From: Chloroflexota bacterium
GTDB taxonomy: Bacteria; Chloroflexota; Anaerolineae; Aggregatilineales; Phototrophicaceae
Length of the DNA stretch: 38,053 nucleotides
Reading direction: 5' to 3'
Assembly (NCBI GenBank): GCA_026707745.1
Contig: JAPOWG010000014.1
Span: 1-38,053 of the forward strand
The notes below the pieces were generated by a model. It had not been told where the DNA came from. It did no database searches and saw nothing but the letters and a program-made list of their open reading frames with translations. The position numbers and the translations under genes were made by a program. Numbering within the stretch: the stretch's first letter is position 1; each line of letters starts with the position of its first letter. Below, one piece after another: positions 1-8,550 of this stretch.

Positions 1-2
1 TG

Positions 3-341
3 TCAAGCGAGGTCAACGATGCCGCGCTAATCGATGGCTGCAGCCGTCTGCGCCGCGTCTTCGCCATTGACCTGCCCGCCATTCGCGGTCCGCTGGCCCT
101 TATCCTGATACTCAGCCTGAATCAGGGCATGCAGGAATTCGCGCCCATGCTGGTGATGACGCAGGGCGGTCCCATCAACACCACCATGTCTCCGGCCTAC
201 TATCTTTATATTCAGGGCTTTACTTATGGCAAGCATGGCTACGCGTCGGCCATCGGCACCGTGCTGATGCTCATGACGCTCGTGCTCAGCATGTTTATCC
301 TGAGAATGCGCTATCGGAGGGCATACGATGTCGAAGTCTAG
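3..341 (+). CDS. Sugar ABC transporter permease, MalF/UgpA type (3' part only)
   Basis: The reading frame is open from the window edge, so the N-terminal part lies outside. The visible 112 residues begin inside the cytoplasmic EAA loop (EVNDAALIDGCSRLRRVF then DLP), the contact site for the ATPase in binding-protein-dependent permeases. Two hydrophobic segments follow, around LALILILSL and GTVLMLMTLVLSMFIL. The protein would be an inner-membrane half of a carbohydrate importer (CUT1 type by family knowledge). Its stop overlaps the start of the next permease by 14 nt, the usual arrangement of a MalF/MalG pair. The substrate cannot be read from the sequence; the GH116-like enzyme downstream suggests a glucoside or related oligosaccharide. 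Confidence 0.88.
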   Translation, partial: SSEVNDAALIDGCSRLRRVFAIDLPAIRGPLALILILSLNQGMQEFAPMLVMTQGGPINTTMSPAYYLYIQGFTYGKHGYASAIGTVLMLMTLVLSMFILRMRYRRAYDVEV

Positions 342-1152
342 CGCCTGGCGGCGCGATTGGCCCCTTATGCTAGCATTGCTGATTTTGGCCATCATAACCT
401 ACGTGCCCTTCGTCTTCACCGTCATCAACTCATTCAAGATCAATGCGCAGTTCTTCCAGCAGTTCTGGCTGCCGACCACCCCCTTGCATCCGGAAAACTA
501 CACGCGCGCCTGGCCAGCGATGGGCCGGGCGATCTTGAACAGCTTCAGCTACTCCATTCCCACGCTAATCCTTACGCTCGTCATCTCCGGTCTCGCCGGC
601 TACGCTTTCGCCCGCTATCGCTTTCCCGGCCGGAATCTGCTCTTCATTTCCATACTCGCGCTGATCATGATTCCGGGCATCCTGCTCGTCATCCCCATGT
701 TCAGTGTCATTATCACCCTGGATTGGGACGATACCCTGCAAGGCGTCGTGCTGCCCTGGGTATCGGTTGAAATTGTCTTTGGCACTTTTTTGATGCGCAC
801 CTTCTTCGAGACGCTGCCACGAGAGTATTTTGAGGCGGCGCGGCTGGATGGCGCCAACGAATTCACGCTCCTGACTCGTATCGCCGTGCCTTTGGCCATA
901 CCGGCTTTCAGCACACTGGCGATATTGGACTTGCTATTCAGTTGGAACGACATCATCTGGCCACTGGTTGCAATCTTTGATAGTGAACGATTACCGGTCT
1001 CTATTGGCGTACTGTCATTTGCCGGTGCATGGAGCACCGATTACGGTGTCACCTTCGCCAGCTATGTCATCGCCTCGCTGCCGCTCATCATCATCTTCGC
1101 CTTCACATCCAGGCGCTTCATGGATGGTTTATCAGGCGGCTTGAGCATCTAA
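328..1152 (+). CDS. Sugar ABC transporter permease, MalG/UgpE type
   Basis: A 274-residue inner-membrane permease of normal family length. It has about six hydrophobic segments (the first near residues 12-33, the last near 250-265). An EAA loop reads EYFEAARLDGANEFTLLTRI and is followed by VPLA, the ATPase docking site. The start ATG at 328 follows a GGAGG-type ribosome site and overlaps the preceding permease gene, so the two are translationally coupled. With that gene it forms the channel of a CUT1-type carbohydrate importer. No ATPase or binding protein for this system lies in the window: the binding protein is presumably upstream, and CUT1 systems often share a distant MsmK-like ATPase. 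A 45-nt gap separates it from the glycosidase gene. Confidence 0.92.
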   Translation: MSKSSAWRRDWPLMLALLILAIITYVPFVFTVINSFKINAQFFQQFWLPTTPLHPENYTRAWPAMGRAILNSFSYSIPTLILTLVISGLAGYAFARYRFPGRNLLFISILALIMIPGILLVIPMFSVIITLDWDDTLQGVVLPWVSVEIVFGTFLMRTFFETLPREYFEAARLDGANEFTLLTRIAVPLAIPAFSTLAILDLLFSWNDIIWPLVAIFDSERLPVSIGVLSFAGAWSTDYGVTFASYVIASLPLIIIFAFTSRRFMDGLSGGLSI

Positions 1153-1197
1153 GTCGCCCATTTGCCGGAATCCGCTTCAGCACAGGAGTAGAGAACG

Positions 1198-3255
1198 ATG
1201 ACGCTTTTCCCATTTGACCCCGGCGTCCCCAAGAACCAATGGACGGAGATTCAAGCCGACGGCTTCGCCGAGCCGGCGCCCGGCTGCGTCTATGATGGCC
1301 GCCGGCTGGACGGCGGCATCCCGCTCGGCGGGTTGGGTACCGGTTACTTCACACTGGAAGGTTCAGGATTAATCGGCCACTGCTCGATCTTCAACGACAT
1401 TGTGCCGCCGCGCTCCGACTTCGCGGAATGGCTGACAGTCAAGGTAGCTGGCGGGGAAAGCCTGCCGCTTTCCACCGCCGACATCGCCTACTGGGGGCAT
1501 CATCCCGTCGCCGACATGGTCTGCCGATTTGAAGCGAAAGGTCTGGAGCTGGGCATACGCGCCTTCGCGCCATTGATCCTCGGCAATAGCGCCGATAGCA
1601 ATATCCCGGCGGCCTTGTTTGAGATTGAAATGCGCAACACCCGTGCCGAAGCTGTGGACCTTGAACTAATCATTGAACCGCCGAAAGCGCCTGGTGGTCC
1701 GATGCACGATGTCGCGCTGGCGGGCGATGACATTGACGCGACCTATGATGGTGTCAAGCTCATGGGGCGCATCGCGCGAACGATCGAAGCCAATGAAGCA
1801 TGTCGCGTACGATTTGTCTTTGCCTGGCATTCACCTTACTGGCGCGACAGCGGCAGAGAAGCTCACGTTCACCAATACAGCGCGCGCTACCGGAACGCCC
1901 CCGCGGTCGCAGCGGATGCCCTGGGACGTTTTGACTCATTGCTAGGCGGCGTATTGGCTTGGCAGAGCGCCGTCTACAAAACTGATCTGCCGGCTTGGCT
2001 GCGCGACGGCTTGGTGCAGAGTCTCTACAGCCTGTCCAAGAATACGGTCTGGATCGCCAAAACACGAAAGGACGAATGGTGGGATGATATCGGCTGGTTC
2101 ACCCATAACGAAAGCCACACCGGCTGTCCCATCACCGAGACCATGGTCTGTCGCATGCATGGTCACATGCCAGCCCTGTTTTTCTACCCGGAGTTGGAGC
2201 GGACGACGCTGGAAGCCTTTAAGCATTTCCAGATATCCGATGGCGAAATTCCTTTTTCCTATGGCATGGATACCTCCATGCGCGACCCGCGCTATCATTG
2301 CCAGCATCCGCTGAACTCTGGCCAATACGCCCAGATGATCTATCGCCTGTACCTGCGCACTGGCGACCGTGAACTGCTCGCGCGCTTTTACGACTCGGCC
2401 AAGCGCGCCATACGCTACCAACATTCACTGGACGATGATGGCGATGGCTTGGTCAACGACCAGGCGCATGTGCAGCCTACCGAATTGTGGCCGGCGAACC
2501 AGTTTTATGATATCTGGCCCTGGTGGGGCACATCGGCTTACGTCGCCGGCACCTGGCTCGCCACGCTAGCCTGTGGCGAGGCTATGGCGGCAGCGATGAA
2601 TGACGCTGACTTTGCCGCGGAATGCGCCGAATGGTTGAAACGTGGCAAGGCAGCCTATCAAGACAAACTATGGACCGGGGAATACTTCCGCCTGTGGCAC
2701 GATCCCGAGTGTACAAGTGGCGAAGGACTGCATAACGATGTCTCGCTCGGCAATCAATTGATGGCGCAATGGTGCGTCAAGCTAACGGGCGCCCCCGATG
2801 TTTTGCCGGCGGATCAGGTTCAGTCCGCCTTGGGCGCCGTCAAGCGCCTGAACATGGCCGCCACCCAACACGGTCTCGTCAACGGCGTCAATCCCGACGG
2901 CACGCGCTACATCTCGAAACCGGACCCCGACCGGTTCCCTGACATTCTTCCCAACAACGATCACTCGACGCAGGTCTTCGTTGGCGAAAACTTGTGCGCC
3001 GCGATGACCTTCATCTATCACGGCCAGCCTGAAACCGGCCTGGAGATCGCCAAACGAATCTACGAAGCTGTCGCCTTGACATCTTGCACGCCCTGGAAGC
3101 AGCACTGCTTGATTGACGCTGATACCGGGCTGCCGGTTTGGGGCGAAGACTATTATTCAGACATGGTGATCTGGGCGCTGCCGATGGCATATAACAACCA
3201 GAACATTGCTGAGTTTGCGCATAGTGAACTCGTACGCGAACTGACTTTGGGGTAA
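1198..3255 (+). CDS. GH116-like glycosidase (GBA2-type beta-glucosidase/glucosylceramidase family)
   Basis: A 685-residue protein without signal peptide, so probably cytoplasmic. The N-terminal beta domain carries the family's opening pattern PLGGLGTGYFTLEGSG (about residues 41-57) and GHCSIFNDI. The C-terminal (alpha/alpha)6 catalytic part contains NESHTGCPITETM, where E305 or E314 is the likely nucleophile region, and FYDIWPWWGTSAYVAG, where D438 matches the family's general acid in its D-x-W...G-SAY context. Near the C-terminus is WGEDYYSDMVIWALPMA. GH116 enzymes hydrolyse beta-glucosides, beta-xylosides or beta-N-acetylglucosaminides. Residue assignments rest on memory of GBA2/TxGH116, not on an alignment. 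The ATG has AGGAG about 10 nt upstream. The gene closes the sugar ABC operon, so it probably cleaves the imported glycoside inside the cell. Confidence 0.75.
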   Translation: MTLFPFDPGVPKNQWTEIQADGFAEPAPGCVYDGRRLDGGIPLGGLGTGYFTLEGSGLIGHCSIFNDIVPPRSDFAEWLTVKVAGGESLPLSTADIAYWGHHPVADMVCRFEAKGLELGIRAFAPLILGNSADSNIPAALFEIEMRNTRAEAVDLELIIEPPKAPGGPMHDVALAGDDIDATYDGVKLMGRIARTIEANEACRVRFVFAWHSPYWRDSGREAHVHQYSARYRNAPAVAADALGRFDSLLGGVLAWQSAVYKTDLPAWLRDGLVQSLYSLSKNTVWIAKTRKDEWWDDIGWFTHNESHTGCPITETMVCRMHGHMPALFFYPELERTTLEAFKHFQISDGEIPFSYGMDTSMRDPRYHCQHPLNSGQYAQMIYRLYLRTGDRELLARFYDSAKRAIRYQHSLDDDGDGLVNDQAHVQPTELWPANQFYDIWPWWGTSAYVAGTWLATLACGEAMAAAMNDADFAAECAEWLKRGKAAYQDKLWTGEYFRLWHDPECTSGEGLHNDVSLGNQLMAQWCVKLTGAPDVLPADQVQSALGAVKRLNMAATQHGLVNGVNPDGTRYISKPDPDRFPDILPNNDHSTQVFVGENLCAAMTFIYHGQPETGLEIAKRIYEAVALTSCTPWKQHCLIDADTGLPVWGEDYYSDMVIWALPMAYNNQNIAEFAHSELVRELTLG

Positions 3256-3471
3256 CTGCCGTCATTATTGCCACGAAGCCCAAACGACGCCTGGACGCGC
3301 AGCGCTCAGCAGGCAGCGCTTGAGCGCCGAACCGGGGTAATTGACAGACATCAAAGGCGATGAGCAGTCCGGTTTTCTGAGTATACTAGTCGGCCGCAAT
3401 TTCGAGGCGCATCCGCTTAAACACGCCATTGGATGTTCGGACAAGTGGCGTCTGTCTATGAATCGACATCC

Positions 3472-4974
3472 CTAGAGGTTTTTCTCCAAGGCTAGCAGCA
3501 ACAACCGCTTCATTCTTTGGTTGCGCATGCTTGATGCCTCAAGATGCTGGGTCAGGCGCTCCCGCATATTCGCTGTGACATCAGCATATTGTGGATCGTG
3601 AATTAGATTATTCATTTCGAACGGGTCTTCTTGCAGGTCGTACAACTCGCTCATGTCGTGAAGCGAGAAGACATACTTGTAACGGTCATGCAGAATCATC
3701 CGTTGCGGAAACAGGTAGCTATGCCCAAGGTGCTCGCAGATTAATTCGTCGGACCAGTCGGCATCATCCGGCGTCTGACACAGCGGCAGCACGCTGCGGC
3801 TGTGCATATAGCCGGGCACAGCAACGCCGGCGGCGTCCAGCATGGTGGCGGTCGCATCCATGTTGGAAACGAGTTGGTCGGACTGCTGGCCAGCTTCAAT
3901 CGCGGCGGGCCAGCGAATAGCCATCGGCACGCGCGCGACCTCTTCGATAAAGGTGGAGGATTTATCCCACAAACCACCATGGCTGGCGACCGCATCGCCG
4001 TGATCGGCCAGCCAGATCACGATGGTGTTTTCCGCCAGGGATAGCTCATCCAGCGTATCCAGTACATTCCCGATGGCAGCGTCCGTCTGATGACCTTGTG
4101 CGTAGCAGCGGGCGAGGATCTCTTGCCAGGTGGACCAGTCGGGCCAGGCTTGGGAGCTGCGATGAGAAATTTCCTTGTGGAACTGATAGCGGAAGGGTCT
4201 GCCGCTTAAGTCATCGCGGAAACTCGGATACTCCGGAATCTCGGACGGATCGACCATGACGGCATAGTCCGCCGATGGGTAATAAGGCTGATGCGGTCCC
4301 CACAAGCTGACCACCAGACTAAAAGGCTGATCGTCGGCGGCAAACTCGCGCAGCTTTTCACAGGCGAGATGCGCGACGAATTGTTCTTCGTGCGCTTCCG
4401 GCGGGCCCGCAAGAATGCCCGAGCCGTTCATAAACTTCCAGGGCGACGGATCGTGCAAGACGATTTCCTGACCGCGCCACTCCGGATAATTGACGTTGTA
4501 TTCAATCAAAGCCCGGGCATCGCCGAAGCCGCGTTCATCGGCATAAGACTTATAGGCGTCGGACATGTAAATCTTGCCGTAATCGGGCAAGCTCCAGCCT
4601 TCAATGCCATAGTCGATGGGCAAGCGCTGGCGGCCGCAATGCCATTTGCCGACATAGCCGTTGCGATAACCCGCCTGCGACAAATAGTGGCTGTAGAGCA
4701 GTTGACCCGTGTCGAGATCGGCCTGGTTCCCGTAGGCCGCCGCCTCGGTGTTCATGATGATGCCATGCGAGCTGGGATAGACCCCTGTCATCATGCTGCT
4801 GCGCGCCGGGGAACAGAGCGGGCAAACCGAATAAGCGCGATCAAAGCGAACCCCTTCGGCAGCGAAGCGTTCGAAGTTCTCCCACTTGTAATCGTATTCG
4901 CCTGCGCGATCGTGCCCGTAATAGGCCTGATGATCTGCGATGATGAAGACGATATTGGGTCGTGAATTGGCCAT
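3472..4974 (-). CDS. Type I sulfatase (alkaline phosphatase superfamily), no signal peptide
   Basis: About 500 residues. It starts MANSRPNIVFIIADHQ, the metal-binding beginning of sulfatases (the D17/H18 region counted from the upstream TTG). The sulfatase signature CSPARSSMMTG follows; its Cys (C57 from the TTG at 4983, C54 from the ATG at 4974) should be oxidised to formylglycine. Further family features are the ADHGD metal/substrate segment and WGPHQPYYPS. The ATG at 4974 is preferred because AAAGGACA lies about 11 nt upstream; the in-frame TTG at 4983 sits too close to it. There is no export signal, so the enzyme should act on a substrate already imported, consistent with its place at the end of the binding protein-permease-permease operon. 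It needs a formylglycine-generating enzyme, which is not in this window. The exact sulfate ester is unknown. Confidence 0.9.
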   Translation of the reverse strand: MANSRPNIVFIIADHQAYYGHDRAGEYDYKWENFERFAAEGVRFDRAYSVCPLCSPARSSMMTGVYPSSHGIIMNTEAAAYGNQADLDTGQLLYSHYLSQAGYRNGYVGKWHCGRQRLPIDYGIEGWSLPDYGKIYMSDAYKSYADERGFGDARALIEYNVNYPEWRGQEIVLHDPSPWKFMNGSGILAGPPEAHEEQFVAHLACEKLREFAADDQPFSLVVSLWGPHQPYYPSADYAVMVDPSEIPEYPSFRDDLSGRPFRYQFHKEISHRSSQAWPDWSTWQEILARCYAQGHQTDAAIGNVLDTLDELSLAENTIVIWLADHGDAVASHGGLWDKSSTFIEEVARVPMAIRWPAAIEAGQQSDQLVSNMDATATMLDAAGVAVPGYMHSRSVLPLCQTPDDADWSDELICEHLGHSYLFPQRMILHDRYKYVFSLHDMSELYDLQEDPFEMNNLIHDPQYADVTANMRERLTQHLEASSMRNQRMKRLLLLALEKNL

Positions 4975-5019
4975 GGTGATCAAATGTCCTTTTCTACAAG
5001 CGGCTGAAAACCTGATGCA

Positions 5020-5862
5020 TTACTTAACTGAGCCGACGGTGATGCCTTCAATCAAGTTGCGCTGAAACATAATATAGACGATGATGACCGGCACTGCCGT
5101 TATGTTTATGCCGGCGAAAGACAGCGCGAAGTCGGTGAAGTACTCGTCCTGGAAGGCGTTCAACCCGAGCGGCAGGGTGCGCTTGGCGTCTTCATTTATT
5201 AGCAGAAGCGCCTGGAAGAATTCATTCCAGGTACCCATGAAGACAAAGATTCCCAGCGCCATCAGCGATGGCTTTGATAGCGGCAGCAGGATTCGCAGGT
5301 AAAACTGAAATCGGCTGCAGCCGTCTAGCGCGGCCGAGTCTTCCAGCTCCTGCGGGAAGCCCTGGAAAAACGCGCGCAGCATCAAGATGGCAAACGGCAG
5401 GCTGCCGGCCACGTATACCAGGATCAAGCCGATGCGGCTATTGGCCAGGTTCAGTTCATACATCAGAGAAAGCAGGGGCCCAAGCTTGGCGGACAGCGGG
5501 AATGCCATCCCGATCAAAAAGACAAAGAAGATCATCTGGTTGCCGCGAAAGCGCATCTTCGCGAAGGAATAAGCTGCCAGCGAACTCAGAAACAGCACGA
5601 TGGCGACGCTCGTCACAGTGATAAAAATGCTGTTAAAAAAATACTGATCAAAACTGGCGCCGAACCAGGCGTCTACGTAGTTCTGGAAACGCCACTCCTG
5701 GGGCAGCGCCAGGGCATTCTCGCGGATTTCCTTGTTCGACTTGAGCGCGCTGGCGAATACCCAGATGATGGGAACCAGCGTGATTACGGTCGCAGCTACC
5801 AGCATGGCATAGAATGGCGCCCCGCGCAGCCTGCGCTGCAAATCGCTGCTTACGAACTCCAT
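5020..5862 (-). CDS. Sugar ABC transporter permease, MalG/UgpE type
   Basis: About 280 residues with roughly six membrane segments, the first near FYAMLVAATVITLVPIIWVF. The EAA loop reads ELEDSAALDGCSRFQFYLRI, followed by LLPLSKPS. Three in-frame starts are possible (5904, 5871, 5862). The ATG at 5862 has GCGGGA about 9 nt upstream and gives an N-terminus of the usual length, whereas the longer forms would overlap the upstream permease by up to 55 nt. It pairs with the permease at 5850-6767 and is followed, 45 nt after its stop, by the sulfatase gene. It forms half of the membrane channel of a carbohydrate importer (CUT1 type by family). Confidence 0.88.
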   Translation of the reverse strand: MEFVSSDLQRRLRGAPFYAMLVAATVITLVPIIWVFASALKSNKEIRENALALPQEWRFQNYVDAWFGASFDQYFFNSIFITVTSVAIVLFLSSLAAYSFAKMRFRGNQMIFFVFLIGMAFPLSAKLGPLLSLMYELNLANSRIGLILVYVAGSLPFAILMLRAFFQGFPQELEDSAALDGCSRFQFYLRILLPLSKPSLMALGIFVFMGTWNEFFQALLLINEDAKRTLPLGLNAFQDEYFTDFALSFAGINITAVPVIIVYIMFQRNLIEGITVGSVK

Positions 5863-6767
5863 GAGCGCCATTCCCGCCACTTGATAAACCCGGTTGAAAG
5901 GCAAACGACAATCATCGTGTTAACAGTCGCGGCCGCGGTTGCCCAGCCCATCTCGAAATTGCCAATCATACGGAAGACGTAAATATCAATGACATCGGAC
6001 GAGTAGTAAGGTCCGCCGCCCGTGAGAATATAGATGACGCCGAAGACGCCCATCGCCGTGAATATGCGCAGTGTGACAACAAATGTGAATACGTCATACA
6101 GGCAGGGGATGGTGACTCGGAAGAGCTTCTGCCGGAAGTTGGCGCCATCAACCCGCGCCGCGTCAAAGATATCGGTGGGGATATCCTGCAATCCGGCCAG
6201 GAAGATGACCATCGAGTAGCCAAAGCTCGCCCAGGTATAAGCGATAAACGTCGAATAGAGCGCGATCTTGTGATCGCCCAACCAGGACTGGGTGAAAGCC
6301 CCAAGACCGACCAGCTCAAGGGCCGGGTTCAGCACGCCGGCAAAAGGGTGGTAAATCCACTTCCAGACATAAGCGATAACAACGCCGGAGAAAATAGCGG
6401 GCAGGAAAAGCGCGGCGCGGAAAAACACGCGACCTCTGCGAATTTCATAGATGAATACCGCGAGCAGCAATCCGATCGATACCGGAATAACTACCGCCAA
6501 GCCCAGAAAAATGAAGTTATGGCTGAGCGCGCCCCAGAAGCGCTCATCATTGAGAATGAAGTTGTAATGCTTGAAGCCATTGAATTCCGCCGTTGGCGTC
6601 AGCAAGTCCCACTTGAAGAAGCTGAGTACGAAGGACGCCAGCACCGGACCGAGGTTGAAAACCAAATAGATGACGACGGCGGGCAAAATAAACAGATACG
6701 GCATCAGGTCAGGGCGGAAGCGAGGACTAGCTGCTCGTCCTCCCGGACCTGTGAGCGATTGCGCCAT
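5850..6767 (-). CDS. Sugar ABC transporter permease, MalF/UgpA type
   Basis: A 305-residue permease with a cytoplasmic N-terminus and a first membrane helix at about PYLFILPAVVIYLVFNLGPV, typical of MalF/UgpA homologues. The EAA loop reads DIFDAARVDGANFRQKLFRV, followed by TIPCLYD. The segment YILTGGGPYYSSDVIDIYVF is the usual periplasmic-side loop near the C-terminus. The gene lies 122 nt after the solute-binding protein gene, a gap holding a strong hairpin, and its 3' end overlaps the second permease gene. The three form a sugar importer without a local ATPase. Confidence 0.9.
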   Translation of the reverse strand: MAQSLTGPGGRAASPRFRPDLMPYLFILPAVVIYLVFNLGPVLASFVLSFFKWDLLTPTAEFNGFKHYNFILNDERFWGALSHNFIFLGLAVVIPVSIGLLLAVFIYEIRRGRVFFRAALFLPAIFSGVVIAYVWKWIYHPFAGVLNPALELVGLGAFTQSWLGDHKIALYSTFIAYTWASFGYSMVIFLAGLQDIPTDIFDAARVDGANFRQKLFRVTIPCLYDVFTFVVTLRIFTAMGVFGVIYILTGGGPYYSSDVIDIYVFRMIGNFEMGWATAAATVNTMIVVCLSTGFIKWREWRSWSS

Positions 6768-6830
6768 TGCTTATGGATCCTTTCGGGCCACGATATCCGC
6801 GCCCGTGACAAAGTGGCGTCACCAAGAGAA

Positions 6831-6864
6831 CAGGCGAGACAGCCGTTCGAAACCGTCTCGCCTG
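6831..6864 (-). terminator. Hairpin between binding-protein and permease genes (attenuator-type)
   Basis: CAGGCGAGAC at 6831-6840 pairs perfectly with GTCTCGCCTG at 6855-6864, giving a 10-bp GC-rich stem with a 14-nt loop. It sits 26 nt downstream of the binding-protein stop. On the minus strand it is followed by TTCTCTTGG, too weak a U tract for full termination. In ABC operons such hairpins typically stabilise the binding-protein mRNA and let only part of transcription reach the permeases; that role is inferred here. Confidence 0.6.
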
Positions 6865-6889
6865 CTTTCATCGAATTGCTTATGCTGGC

Positions 6890-8179
6890 TTAGTTCTCCG
6901 CCAGGTAGGTGCTGTGCGTCTCCTGCATTTCGTTGAGGAATTCCTCGGGCGTAAGCATCCCGCCGATCATGCCCTGGACGATCTGGTTCATATCGCCGAA
7001 GACCTTGGGCGGCAGATAGGTAACGGGCCAGAAACCGATCTTGTCAACGTTGGCGGCCGTTTCCGACGCGATCTGGTAGGTGAGCGGATCAATATCCTCG
7101 GGCACTTCGATGGAGAATGCCGGCAGCACGGAGACTTCGCGCAGCGCTTGAACCGCTACCTCTTCGGTGGTCAGCCAATCCAAAACTTTGAACGCAGCGT
7201 CCACATCCGCGTATTCGGCGACAATCAGCGAGCCGCCAATGCCGCCCAGCGTCTTGATGTCGGTATTGGGATTGACCGCCGGCAGGTAGAAGAAACCTAT
7301 TTCGAAATCGGGGTCGGCTGATACCGATGCGTCGATGAACCAGGGACCGTTGAGCACCATGACGTTGATCCCCTGATAGAACAGGTCAAGCGACTGATCA
7401 TAATCAATTCCGAGCGGTTCCGGATTGGCGTAGCCGTTGGCAACCATGCCGTAGAAGGCATTCAAACCATCGAGGCAGTTATCACAGTCAGGCCAGGGCT
7501 GTGTGCCGCTGAGTACATCAATGTACTCCGAGCCGGCGCTGCTGTACATGAACATAGAGGCCATCAGCGCCGAGGGCCAGCCACCAGCCAGACCCATGGT
7601 ATAGCCATAGTAGCCCGCGTCTTTTACTGCCTCCAACAAATCACCGTATTCCTCGAATGATGTGGGTACTTCCAGCTCCAATTCCGCAAAAGCGTCTTTG
7701 TTGTAGAAGATGCCGACCGATTCCATGTTTTGCGGAATGGCATAAATGCGTCCCTCGATCGTGACTTGCGAAAGCAGGTTTGGTGGGATGCGGTCAATCA
7801 AGCCGGACGCGCGATAATACTCTGTCAGGTCCCTGACCTGCCCCGTCGAGACCAGCGCCTGCAAGTTTGCGCCAACATCAACCCCGCCCAGCACGTGAGG
7901 ACCCGCTTCGTTTTCCAAGGCGATGCGCACCTTCTGATTGTTCTCGGTGAAGGTGCCGGTCAAGACGTCTTCATAGACGATGTTGATGTCGTCATGCGCC
8001 TCGTTGAATCGCTCGACCAGGGCGTCGTTGTAATCGCCGCTGTATCCTAGCGACCAGATGAGTACGTCGGTTGCCTCTTGCGCGACAACGGAACCCAGGC
8101 TGAGCAAGCCCAGCAAGAGCGCGACCAGCCCAATCAGCGCTAGCCTTTGCATTTGCGTAGCAAATCGGTTTTTGCCCAT
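6890..8179 (-). CDS. Extracellular sugar-binding protein of ABC transporter (SBP family 1)
   Basis: A 429-residue exported protein. Residues 1-33 form a signal peptide (basic start MGKNRFATQMQR, a hydrophobic core, then SVVAQ before EATDVLIWS). There is no lipobox Cys, so it may be free or held by other means. The mature part has the family 1 binding-protein pattern: the opening strand VLIWSLGYSGDYNDALVERF, the hinge segment GRIYAIPQNMESVGIFYNKD around residues 145-165, and a GINVMVLNGPWFI segment near 270-285. A GGGG/CCCC-flanked AGGGGAG ribosome site precedes the ATG. It heads the operon with the two permeases and the sulfatase, so the ligand is probably a sulfated mono- or oligosaccharide. 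That specificity is inferred from context only. Confidence 0.9.
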   Translation of the reverse strand: MGKNRFATQMQRLALIGLVALLLGLLSLGSVVAQEATDVLIWSLGYSGDYNDALVERFNEAHDDINIVYEDVLTGTFTENNQKVRIALENEAGPHVLGGVDVGANLQALVSTGQVRDLTEYYRASGLIDRIPPNLLSQVTIEGRIYAIPQNMESVGIFYNKDAFAELELEVPTSFEEYGDLLEAVKDAGYYGYTMGLAGGWPSALMASMFMYSSAGSEYIDVLSGTQPWPDCDNCLDGLNAFYGMVANGYANPEPLGIDYDQSLDLFYQGINVMVLNGPWFIDASVSADPDFEIGFFYLPAVNPNTDIKTLGGIGGSLIVAEYADVDAAFKVLDWLTTEEVAVQALREVSVLPAFSIEVPEDIDPLTYQIASETAANVDKIGFWPVTYLPPKVFGDMNQIVQGMIGGMLTPEEFLNEMQETHSTYLAEN

Positions 8180-8550
8180 TGTATGGGGTCTCCCCTGAAA
8201 ACTATTTCTTCTGACATTGAAGTTTTACATCATTAATAGTCCGCTGCGCAAGTTTTCCTTTGTCAAAGCAGACATTTTCCTGACAAGACTACTCAATTCT
8301 GTCAGTCTCGCGCTCACATCCGTATTTTCGTCGGTGCAATCGCATCATATTATTTGCTCACCGCAAAGGAACCGGGAACACCGAGCCCTAATCTCTTAAC
8401 TGCCAAATAGGGAGACAATGTAGGGGCGTCGCGCTGAAACGCCCGCAGATTGAGGCGAGCCCTGCCCGGCGCCAATCAGCGGCGACGCGCGAGCCTCACT
8501 TTGACATCCGGCTCAATATCCAGTTGGTTTCCAGTCTTGATCACCCGCGA
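8180..8550 (-). other. Intergenic region upstream of the binding-protein operon
   Basis: 371 bp without a convincing gene. The part next to 8179 (about 8180-8330) is AT-richer than its surroundings and should hold the promoter of the minus-strand transport operon. A TTGACA hexamer occurs on the minus strand near 8262-8267, but no well-spaced -10 box was found. The remaining part holds a REP-like palindrome at 8420-8446 (listed separately). The stretch 8450-8550 separates it from the stop of the SDR gene, with no recognisable signal. Confidence 0.4.
8420..8446. repeat. REP-like extragenic palindrome, divergent copy
   Basis: GTAGGGGCGT and ACGCCCG form a hairpin with GGGCGT pairing with ACGCCC across a 9-nt loop. 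It shares the GTAGGGGCG...CGCCCG frame with copies near 13218, 17431, 25820 and 36136, but its arm and loop sequence differ. Confidence 0.5.

Noticed and set aside
3302..3327. Inverted repeat GCGCTCA/TGAGCGC between the GH116 and sulfatase genes
   Set aside because: Only a 7-bp stem with a 12-nt loop and no U tract; too weak to call a terminator.
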